Source: Theropithecus gelada
Taxonomy: Eukaryota > Chordata > Mammalia > Primates > Cercopithecidae
Assembly: GCF_003255815.1 (NCBI RefSeq)
Contig: NC_037682.1
Coordinates: 4,528,030-4,592,029, forward strand
Direction of reading: 5' to 3'
DNA length: 64,000 nucleotides
This document shows positions 23,301-35,300 of the stretch, in pieces. Position numbers and translations under genes: made by a program. Numbering within the stretch: position 1 is the first letter of the stretch; each line of letters begins with the position of its first letter. Below the pieces are notes generated by a model that saw only the letters and a list, made by a program, of their open reading frames with translations, did not search any database and was not told where the DNA came from.

Positions 23301-26300
23301 CCCTCCAAACGCCAAACTTTCACCCGGAAAAGGAGGGGCTTCCAGAGGGGGAGGGGTGAGAAGAGACTCAGGCTGACATTTGGACAAGAGCTCCGTGGAG
23401 GATGAAGCCGACAGGACTCTGCTGTCAGCTCAGGGACAGAGGGCAGGGCAGGTTGCTGGGTCCTGGGGCTGGACCGGCAAGACCAGGATGGCGCTAGCCA
23501 GCTGCCTGGAGCATTGTGGCCAGAGACTCAGCCTATGTGTGGCTTCAAATGACAAGTGCCTTAAAGCACAGCCTTAAAGGAGAGTTAAACATGCCTTCCA
23601 AGGAAAACCTGGCCAGGAAAGAATAAGCCCCGCCCAGGCCCCAGAGCTGCCAATCCCCTCGCACAGGTCCGAGAGGGAGAGCGCGCTGCAGCCCACTCCT
23701 TGCCGCTCACCTCCAGCTTCCTCCTGGCCTCTTCCTGCTCCTGCCGCTCCTTCGCCATCCGCTGGGCTCTCTCTGCCTCCGCCTTCCGCCTGTCCTCCTG
23801 CTCCTTCTCCTTAGCGAGGTTTTCAAAGTTAGCTCTGATGTTACTTGTTTTGCTGGTCACTATAGAGAAAGGAGGGAGGACGTGTGGCTTGAGCACAGCA
23901 AAAACACTGCTCCTGGACAACAGCCCCACAGAGGGTGACCGCCCCAGGAACCGGTCATCCCCCCACCCCCGAGGAGGGAAAGGTTCTTGCAGCTGCCAGC
24001 TCACACTGGTCCGGAGCCAGCACTGGGCGCCGGCCGCAGGGCACTGCACACCTGGTGGGACTGGCGATCCCCCTAAGCTTGGCATCAGGAAGATCTTTAA
24101 ACAAGACAGAATCTTCACCACCACACTCACAATTTTAAATAAAAACAGCCAATTTCTCTTAAAGGCATCTGTCCTTGATAAAGCAGTTAAGGTACTGATG
24201 TATACTGTAATCGACATATACTGAATATAGTGAATCTCAGCCGCTGAGTATACATTTTTTTATATTGTGTGTGACAAAAATGGAAAAGAGGGCAGTGGCT
24301 CATGCCTGTAATTCCCAGCACTTTGGGAGGTTGAAATGGGAGGACTGTCTGAGATCAGGAGTTTGAGACCAGCCTCAGAAAGATAGTGAGACCCCATGTC
24401 TATTAAGAAAAAACGATAAAAATGTAAGTCAAAGGTGGGGAACAAGGCCGGGTGCGGTGGCTCACGCCTGTAATCGCAGCACGTTGGGAGGCTAAGGCGG
24501 GTGGATCACGAGGTCAAGGGATTGAGACCATCCTGGCCAACATGGTGAAACCCTGTATCTACTAAAAATGCAAGAATTAGCTGGGCGTGGTGGTGCACGC
24601 CTGTAATCCCAGCTACTCGGAGGCTGAGGCAAGGAGAACTGCTTGAACCCAGGGGCAGGGGTTGCAGTGAGCCAAGATGGCGCCACTGCACTCCAGCCTT
24701 GCAACAGAACGAGATTCTGTCTCAAAAAAGTGGGAAGACACGTGAGCCTTCCCTGCTGTGTCCGGGACTGTGGCGGTGGCTGTCTCTGTCTCAAGGAACA
24801 TGAATGGAACCATGAGAGCTGCAAGTTGATTGTTTTTTCATGGAACAACGTTCTTCCCTGAAATAACAACTGACAGACAAACTATGGTTATGCAAAGCTG
24901 GGTATCTGGCAGCCGTTTTCTCCCAAGTGAATGAACTAAGCCTATTGTGTCAAGAAAAATTACTGTAGTATTTGTCGCCAACGGGAAAATTCCAGCTTTC
25001 AAGTAAAAGACAGAATTCTGAAAAATGTGAGGCTGCCACATGAACACGACAATTTCCACTCAGCCTCTGCAGATGACATTGACAATGACAGCAAATATGA
25101 TTTTTTTTGGTCCTGTATAATGAGAAGTGTCCGCAAGTGGAAGACGGGCATAACTCAGAGGTCCAACATTTTCCAAATAACCAACACAGGGTGCCACCCG
25201 AGCATACTGGGGAGCGAGCCACTCAGGGCCAGAGGAGCCGGCCCGCAGGACCACCCCCACCTGGCACGCTTGCATGGCATCGCGGAAGGACGCCCACACT
25301 GCCCTCAAGGTTACAAACACTCCTCCCTTTCCCAACCGCCTACCCAGGTGATTCCACATGTTCTTCCTAAACAACGTAACATCGACAGACTGCAGAGGCA
25401 GATAGGTGTGAGAATGCAGCCGTCTTCTATTAAAGAGATTTACAAAAAAAAACAATGCCACTCCGTGCATGGCCAGTTATATTATTATTTTTATTTTTTG
25501 CGATGGAGGTTAGCTCCTGTCGCCCAGGCTGGAGTGCAGTGGTGCAATCAAGGCTCACTGCAACCTCCGCCTCTAGATTCAAACAATTCTCCTGCCTCTG
25601 TCTCCTGAGTAGTTGGGATTACAGGCGTGGGCCACCATGCCCAGCTACTTTTTGTATCTTTAGTAGAGACAGGGTTTCACCATGTTGGCCAGGCTGGTCT
25701 CAAACTCCTGACCTCAGGTGATCCACCTGCCTTGGCCTCCCAGAGTGCTGCGGCTACAGGCGTGAGCCAGCATACCCAACCTAGTTTTGTTCTTTTTAAG
25801 TGAACGAATTTATAACTTTCCAATGGCTGTGGTGGCTCATGCCTGTAATCCCAGCACTCTGAGAGGCTGAGGCAGGTGGATCACTTGAGCTCAGGAATTC
25901 AAGACCAACTTGGGCAACACAATGAGACCTCGTCTCTACCAAAAATAAAAAAATTTAACTGGGCATGGTGGCATACGCTTATAGTTCCAGCTTCTCAGAG
26001 GCTGAGGCAAGAGGACTGCTTGAGCCCCGGAGACTGAGGCTGCAGTCCTGCCTGGATGACACAGCAAGACCCGGTCTCAAAATAAATAAATAAACAAATA
26101 AAACAGTCCTCTGATTTCTTTTTTTTTTTTTTTGAGATGGAGTCTCGCTCTGTCGCCCAGGCTGGAGTGCAGTGGTGCAATCTCAGCTCACTGTAAGGTC
26201 CGCCTCCCGGATTCAGGCCATTCTCCTGCCTCAGCCTCCTGAGTAGCTGGGACTACAGGCGCCCGCCACCATGCCTGGCTAATTTATTTTTTATTTTTTA

Positions 26301-29300
26301 TTTTTAGTAGAGACGGGGTTTCACTGTGTTAGCCAGGATGGTCTCGATCTCCTGACCTCGTAATCCACCGGCCTCAGCCTCCCAAAGTGCTGGGATTACA
26401 GGCGTGAGCCACCACGCCGGGCCACATTCCTCTAATTTCTAATATAGTCAATGTCATCAAATACATCAACGTCTTGGGGGGTTCTCACTAGTGGTCAAAG
26501 TGTCAAAGCGTCCTGGGCCCTCCAACTCTGAGAACTGTGGATCCACGGCTCCCCTGGTAAGCAGTGGTAGCTCTCTGCATCCTGTGTTAAATTTAGCACT
26601 TGCTTTCATGTACGATATTTTCCCCAAGTACCTGACTCTCCGGGGCATGGGCCACCTCTGACTCAATCGTGTGTCCAGCACAGAAAAGGACAGGTTTCGA
26701 GCTCCCTGGTCAAGGGCCCAAGAACAAGCAGCAGAGAGAACGTCTGCCGTCGCCTGCTCACAGACATCAAGACGTCTTCCTCCTGCCACAGCTGTGACCC
26801 AGTGGCTCAGGGAGCCGGGCAGGCCCCAGCTGCTCCCAGGAGCTGGTCACTGGCAGTGTGGAGGGACCCTCGTGAACGTGCACATAACCCCTTTGCTTTG
26901 GGAAGAGGCCCTCGAAACAGGCCCCACTGAAACAGCTGCACCATGCTGCGTTTGAAAGGTGACTCTAAACCTCTGCAGGAGAAACGGGATCTTCATCAAA
27001 AGGATCATTTTCTTTCCCAAAAATACGCAGCAACAACCACGCTTTCAACTAGTGGTGCGTCTGCTCCTGGCTGTGTTTCACCTCAGTGTTTTCCTGGGAA
27101 ACCACACGGTGCTCCCGGTATCAGCCAGGACTCACCAGCTTCAACAGGTACTGTCTTCTGGTAGGCAGAGGACACCTGGGTGACATCCTCAAAGGTGGAC
27201 GCGTTCTGTGGAGATAGGAATTGGGCGTCAGAAAAGCACTTTTCTCTTTTCTCCATGCCCTGTGGCAGCTCCTACCAGATGCAAATGCCTTCCTCAGATC
27301 TTCCTAAAGGCCCAGCCACACAGCCCAGAGCACTCTTCATGGCCTTTCAGTTTTGCAAACTAACTGAGGCATGAGAACGATTACCCACCACATTTGCAGG
27401 CAACCGTGAGTCAGCATGAGCATAAGAAATACATGTATCTCCATCTGCTCTATCATACACCAATTCTGGGATCCGCCTCACGCCTTCCCCACCCTCCCTC
27501 GCCACCCAGAGGTGTGAGCATTGACAGGAAGCAAAAGACGCTGGGGACACATGCAAGCCTCTGGTGGCCCGTCCTCCACACCACACCACGCAGTGGTGCA
27601 GTCACACCTTTCTGCATTGCGGGGGACTCAACTCCGGCCTGACCAAGTAGCAGCAATGATTCTCACATAGGACCCAGGTGGAGACTGGCAGGGCTCGTGG
27701 AGACCAGCGGCCGTCCCCAGTCTCACTGTGGGTTTCACTACCTCTGATGAGAACACCTGAGGCTCAGAAGCCACCAGAGCCCCCACACCATGGCCCCTTT
27801 CTGCCCAGCACCTCCTGCTTGCCCCCTTCCTGGCCTGCCTGTCCTTCCTCGGACCCTGCTCCCTCCTCCTGTCAGTCAGCTCCAGCGTCTACTCCATGTC
27901 CCTTGAACCGCTTGCACCTGTTCAAAGGCAAGGCCATCAGCCTTACTGGGTCCCATCACCCACTGGGCCCTCTGCAGACATCACCTCGCCCTCAGGGGAT
28001 GACCTCACCTCCCAGCCTGGGTTGTAGCCCCATCCCCACAATGTACGGGGACTCAGGCAGTTACATCACCCTCTCTAAGCCTTGGACTTCATCACACAGC
28101 AAACCAAAGGAGAGAAGCTCCACCCCGTCCTGGATGAAAGACAACGACACCAAAGGCCACACCCCTACACTGCCTCCCCACGTGCTCACAAGCTCAGCGG
28201 TCACTGCCAACACCAGCAATGCTGACCACAGACACCCACAGCACAGCAGTCCCTCAGGTTCCGGCCCCAAAGCCACAACCTCTGACTCACCCAGAGGGGA
28301 GCTCCTTCCCTCCACCCGTCCCAGTGCCTCGCAAGGCCCCCGCTACCTCACCGGTTTCCCCTGCCCAGTGTCCTCTGACCGCGTACCTACTCCCCTCCCC
28401 ACTCTGCACGCCACCCGGGCCTGGCCCCAGCCCTACCCCACTTCCTCTCACTGACACCCACATCCGCTACTCCCAGTTCTTCAGCTCACCGTCGGCCCCA
28501 CGTCCACCCCACACCCACCCAACTGCTCCCTCCCCTGCGTCCCTTGGCGCCAAACACCATGCCCTGCTTCTCTACCACCTGAGCCCCTCCAGTTCTCCTC
28601 AGGACCACACCCCCCTGCCCAGGCCACTCCCCACAACCCAGACTCCACGCTGAGGCTGGCGGATTCTCAAAGTAGACCCCCAAAGTGTCCCCTACCTGCT
28701 AACCCTTCTGGGGCCATGCATGTCACCTAATGACGTGCAGAATGCCCTGTGGTGTGTGGGGCTCTCCAGGGCTGGCTCTGTCCCCGCTCCCCGCCCTCCC
28801 TCTGCAGCTAGGCTCCTCAAGAACCTGCTGTGACTCCTGTCCCACCCAGCCCCACACCTCGTCCCTCCGTGGTCTCCTGAACCTTCTCTCCTGAACTCCC
28901 GCCTGCCCTCAGAAATGAGCCCAGGCTACGGCTCCCTGGCGAGCCCAGCCCGAACACTTGCTCTGCCCGCCCACGCCCCCAGAGCCCACATCAGGAGCCC
29001 CTGGATGGTGCTGTGTGTGGTCAGCTTCGAGGCAAGGACTGACCCTGCCACCCCTGACCGCAGGCCATGCACAGCAGCAGGCAGTGTGGAGCCCGCGTCT
29101 CTGTGAGGCTGAAGACGGGAGACATGGCTCATCATGGCACAGGCAGCGCCGGCCACCAGCGGGGTAGCCCCACACGCGGTCTAACACTCGGTTCCAATCT
29201 CATTTACTGTTAAGAATTTAAGTTCAAATGGACATGAGCCCTCGAGGCTCTCACCTCTCATGTTAAACGTCTGGGTTCCTGTGGCAGCCCAGCCGTCCAC

Positions 29301-32300
29301 TGCTGTGCCACAGCCAGGTGCTGAACCTGCCTGGCCTGGGGCCCCCAACTAGAGGGGGGCCAGGGCCAGCGCCCATCCCACAGCACGGCCATGAGAAGCA
29401 CAGGACACATCATGTCCACCGTGATGGAAACCACCTGTGCCCCACCCCAGTGCGTAGGTGCCACCCGCACCGCGAGCCACGCCCACCAAGAGTCCCTGCA
29501 GGCAGACGACACTAAGCTCCGGGTCTGGAATATTTACCTTATCCATCCGATCCTTCTGCACCCCATACTTCCCGCCGAATCCTTTGGAGTAGTCTGAAAT
29601 GTGGCAAAACACAACACTTACTGTGCGGCGGAGGCGAGCGTGGGGGTGGCCGCGGGTGCATGCAGACAGATCCGGAAACAGCCCAAGAAGGTGCACCACA
29701 GCGGGAAGAAACGAGAATGGCCAAGCGAGGCTTCACTTGCAAGGCAAGTTTTGCTTCCACCCATGGTCGTGAGACCCAGGCAGTGAGAAGCAGGGCACAG
29801 GCCAGGGGCGGGCTTCAGCATTCCCTGAGGGGCAGGAGGGGCGGCAGGCGGCAGGCAGGAGCTAAGCGAGGAGAGGGCACGGACAGGCCTTTGCAACGCG
29901 CCACTTCAATAGCACAGTCTTCCGCACCAGCACGGGCTTATTCTCAGCTGCTTCCTGTGCGCCTGCTCTACTGAGCGCTAAAAAGAGGCTCAATCGCAGT
30001 TTGTTCTCTTGCTTTTTAAGAGAAAAAAAAAATCCATGTGGAAATTCTACCAGCCAAATCCTTCTGCTGCAGCAACACAGATCCACATGAAAGTCACACT
30101 GTCATGCAGGAGTGATGCCTCGGAGAGCCACTGCCATCTCCATGCAGTCTGCGGGACCACCCCAGGTGTGTCTACCTGCCCACACCTGAACACTGCTGTG
30201 TTTCTAACGCTGCAGGTGGAAAGTCTAGAGTCTGCCCTGCAAGGTTAGGGAATTACTATTTTTCCAATTATGTGTTCAGGTTCTAATAACCAAGTCCAAA
30301 TTTTGAAGGTAACATAACTGCTCTAAGGAAGGATGCAGAGCTGGTCTGCGTACATACTGTGTGGCTCTGTGTGGAGATGTTACACACATACGGTGTCATC
30401 AAATGAAACAAACAAAAAACCTCCCAACCCCGGCCAAAAACACCACCACAAATGAAACACAGAAACCACACAGAACACGCCTGTCTCCTGGCCCTTGCTG
30501 CCACGAAGCCCCTGGTCAAACGGCCAGTGGTTTGGTTGAACCGAACACCTCTCTCCTCATCTGGAAGGCCTGACTCGACGGCTCACAGCAGCCACCATTA
30601 CCAGCAGAACAGCCTCGGGCAGAATGCTGCTGGAGACCGGAGATGCCCCGGTCCAGAGACTGGAAGGGTCACAGGGTTCGAAAGACAGCACCCACACACT
30701 AACTGGTACATCCTGCCATACGCAGATCACAGGTTCACAGGGAAGAAAGTGAAGCGGGGAAGAGAAGGGAACCATTCAAAACCAGTGTCGCTCTAACAGA
30801 AATGGGTTTCAAGTGCCCAACAGGCTGACAGCTGACAACTGGTGACACAGGAGGACTGTGCTGCAGGCGCGGATGGTGAGCCCTGAAGTCTGTGCTAGAA
30901 GTGGCTGCATGGGACGGGGAGGGTGGGGGTAAGAGGCTGGTGGCAACTGTGCCTTGCTGGGACTCGTGCTTGGCCAACTTCTCCTTGTAATCAAACCCCA
31001 CAGCAGCGGAGTCCTGCCTCTCCGACTGAATACCGAATTTGCCTCCGAAACCAGTCTTATAATCTGAAAATCCACAAGCAACGGTGGGGAAAACAACCAA
31101 GAGAGGAAACACAGTTGGGTTAGAATTGCACGAGCATGCGCAAAAATCAAACACAGTTTCCAGAAAGCAAGGACTCTCCTGAGCTTACGGCCTTTGAGAT
31201 CCTACTCCCAGGCTCAGCACCAGAAGGTGGCTCCAAAGGTCAACGTTAAAGAATGAACTTAAAATCTGAACACTCGGCCAAGATGTGGAAACAGGCTAAG
31301 AACTGTACTTCAAATAATTCAGTAAAGGCACTCCAGGCTGTGCAGTTCATTCCTAGGGTCCTACCCACACTGCAGACGCGTGCTCGTATCTGTGTACACG
31401 GGAGGAGAGACCCTGCAGATGCGGAGGGCGCAGCCCCATCAGCCCCGCTCCTGCTTATCTCAGGGCTGGGTCATACTCAAAGCGTTTCAGCCCCTTAGGT
31501 TCCTTTCCCCAGGGAAAAGGGACCCGTTCGGACAAGAGAACACTTTCGGTTCAAAAGTAAGTATCTCCTGCCAGACACTGTGGCCCACTTTATAGACAAG
31601 AAGCCTGGACGAGGAGCACTGCTGCTCCTGCACCTCCTGAAGGCAGAAAACAAGCGGCATCCCAGGAGTGCTGCAGGTCCGGCCCATGTCCCCACTCCCG
31701 GGTAAACCCAGCCCCCTGCTGCAGGCTTGGCCCATGTGCCCACTCCCGGGTAAACCCAGCCCCCTGCTGCAGGCTTGGCCCATGTGCCCACTCCCGGGTA
31801 AACCCAGTCCCCTGCTGCAGGCTTGGCCCATGTGCCCACTCCCGGGTAAACCCAGCCCCCTGCTGCAGGCTTGGCCCATGTGCCCACTCCCAGGTAAACC
31901 CAGCCCCCTGCTGCAGGCTTGGCCCGTGCACCCCCACTCCCAGGTAAACCCAGCTCTCTGGGGCACCAGCCCCGTGTCAGCAGGGAGGGGTCATGACTAC
32001 ACTAGCTGGAGGGTTTCTGGAACTGGGAGACTGTGGGGGGCGCACAGGACAACTTCAAACACTGAAAACAGAACAACGTGCAGCAGGCACACGCAGACAC
32101 AACACACACCAACTGACCCACAAGAACAAAGACAAACTTCCAAAACCATCTCGCGGACAGGCAGAGGGAATGTACCTTTTTGGGATTCATGCAGCTGCAA
32201 TTTCTCCTGGTGATCCCAGCCAAGGGCACATTTGTCTTGTCTGTCTGTCTGCACACCAAACTTTCCTCCAAACCCTTTCACATAGTCTACATGCACAATG

Positions 32301-35300
32301 AAAGGCCAGAACCCATCATTAGCAGGTAGTGCGGGTCACAGGTAGAAAGTATGTTTTCAATACAGTTAAACACATTCGAGTCACTCAATCTGCCCTTCCC
32401 TTCTGGATCTTTGGTAATACCTTAGATAATATCCACGAAGAGGCCCTCCTTGGAGAGTGGCAGGAAATAACCTAGTCTATGACCTCAGCATTGTGATTAA
32501 GCCAGACAGGACCCCATGGAAGCTCCCAGGTACGCGGCTTCCACCCGCACCACGAGGCAGCACAGGCTCACACGGGCAACACGGACGTGCGGGGCGCGGC
32601 CGCCACGATAAGCAACGCCGCTGGGGCTGGAGCGCCAAAACATGCAAGCTCCGAGTTCTTATTTAGCAGCGTGTTTCTAGATGTGCCGTTTTCAAGTTGG
32701 GGATTTAATGAAAACGAGACATCCACATTAAGGGCTGTCAATAACGCTTTCCTTTTCCGGAGTGGCTACCACCTGCCACATCACTAGCTGCTGGCTGGAG
32801 GGTAAGATAAAACGGAAGACACCTTTCTGGGACTCGTGCTTCTCCGTTTTGCCTTGATACTCAAAGCCAACGGCGCTCTTATCCACTTTGTCCTTGTCGA
32901 TGCCATATTTGCCACCGAAACCTTTGGAGTAATCTAAACACAAACAAAAAAAGGACTGCTTTAAAGGGAGCAATGAAATCAGTGAACACGCAAGGGTCTT
33001 AGCAGTCCTTAAGAAAGGCTTTTATCGTTTGATTAAAAAAACACAAAAATCTTTCGGGTCCACTGTAGGGCCACTGAATAATACAGACAATATTTAAAGG
33101 TGCTATTTATGTGTAATAACAGAAACATAAACAGTGGTTAGCAGAGGTGGGGGCATGTGCCTGCAACCCAGCTACTCAGGAGGCTGAGAAGGGAGGACTG
33201 CTTGAGCCCAAGAGGCTGAGTGCAGCCTGAGCAACATAGCAAGACCCCATCTCTAAGTTAAATCATTAACGAATTTTTTAAAAATTAAAAAAACAGGCCG
33301 GGGGTGGGGGCTCACACCTGTAATCACACCACTTTGGGAAGTTGAGGCGGGAGGATCACCTGAGGACAGGGGTTTAAGGCCAGCCTGACCAATATGATGA
33401 ATCCCCATCTCTACTAAAAATACAAAATTAGCTGGGCGTGGTGGCCCACACCTGTAATCCCAGCTACCCGGGAGGCTGAGGCAAAAGAATCACTGGAACC
33501 CAGGAGGTGGAGGTTGCAGTGAGCCGAGATTGCACCACTGCACTCCAGCCTGAGCAACAAGAGCGAAACTCCATCTCAAAAAAAAAAAAAAATTATTATT
33601 ATTTTTTTAAGTACAGCAGAGGCTGGACACGGCAGCTCACACCTGTAATCTCAGCACTTTGGGAGGCTGAGGTGGGCGGATCACGAGGTGAAGAGATCGA
33701 GACCATCCTGGGCAACATGGTGAAACCCTGTCTCTACTAAAAATACAAAAAATTAGCTGGGCGTGGTGGCGCATGCTTGTAATCCCAGCTACTCAGGAGG
33801 CTGAGGCAGGAGAGTCTCCTGAACCCAGAAGGCAGAGGCTACAGTGAGCTGAGATCGCGCCACTGCACTCCAGCCTGGCGACAGAGCAAGAGACTGTCTC
33901 AAAAAAGGAAGTACAGCAGACGAATTCCTGTAACATCATCCATTGCATCCAGAAGCTAGCAGGAGATGAGAGTTTATGATAAGGCTCTAAGGGGAGGAGG
34001 TGGCACAGGGGCAAGACTTTCAAAGGCCACTCTTCACAAACTGAAGCCAACAGGGGGATACCAGGAAACAGGACACACACAGCATCTTCCAGAAACACCA
34101 GTTCTACTCAGAATGAAGCCATTTAGCATGTCACTGTGATACCAAAACATGAATCTCTCATGAACCCACTAAAAGTAAAAATGCAGAGGATCGAGGCCTG
34201 GGAGAGAAGGCCTGAGGCATCTGAGGAGGCTTGAGTCTGCCCAGGTGCTCAGCCCATGCTCCCAGGCTCACTGGAGTCACACACTCAGCGGCTTCACGGA
34301 GCATGCACTGCTCACAACTGTGCGGTGTGGGAAGAGGAGGAATGGACTGTTCCCAGGAAAGAGGCAGAGAGCAGAGGCAAGCAGCCCTGTGCAGTAGGCA
34401 GGGCCTGACCGGCAGGAAGGCCAGGTCAGGCCAGTCTGCGACAAACTGCAGGCCAAGCTGCCCTTCACGCCACTGGCACTTTCCTCAGGGAAATGCCACG
34501 CCAGAGTGGTCGGATCTTCCAGTGGTGTTTCTTGGTCTGGGGTTTTTTTTTTTTTTTTAGAAATCTGAGTTTTTAAATAGTCAAGCTCTCAGTTTTCAAA
34601 TGTTGGCAAATATTTTTAAAACTTTAAATGTGCAGGCCAAACAAAAGAGGCGCAGAGACACGGGCAGGCCACAGCCTCTGCAGCCCTGGGAAACCCTCTG
34701 AGTGCTGGTGTACAGGTTACGCTGTGGGGAAGGAGGAACTCAGCACAGCCTCCAAGGACAACCTGGCAGTATCTATGGAAATTCTACATTCAACAGACTT
34801 CGACCCAGCAATTCCACATCTAGGAGTCATTCTTTTGAATAATCATTCGTGAACAAAACACAGGTACAAGAATGTTCCCTGCAGTCAATTTTCAGTCGGG
34901 TGCGGTGGCTCACACTTGTAATCCCAGCACTTTGAGAGGCCGAGGCGGGCCAATCACCTGAGGTCAGGAATTCAAGACCAGCCTGGACAACATGGCAGAA
35001 TTCCGTCTCTATTAAAAATACAAAAATTAGATGGGCGTGGCAGCATGTGCCTGTAATCCCAGCTACCCGGGAGGTTGAGGCATGAGAATTGCTTGAACCA
35101 GGGAGGTGGAGGTTGCAGTGAGCAGAGATCACGCCACTACACTCCCTCTAAAAGAAAAAAAAAAAAAAATTTACAGGTCACACCTGTAATCCCAGCACTT
35201 AAGGAAACCAAGGTGGTGGAGGATTGCTTGAGACCAAGGAGTTCAAGACCAGTCCGGGCAACATGGCAAGACCTCATCTCTACAAAAAAAAAAAAAAAAA

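Noticed and set aside
27678..28454. 258-codon plus-strand open frame rich in proline and serine
   Set aside because: C-rich low-complexity intron DNA antisense to CTTN; no start context, domain or splice evidence.
31487..31966. Repeat proteins on both strands (16-residue units)
   Set aside because: The 48-bp period is a multiple of three, so frames stay open by chance; the interval is intronic.
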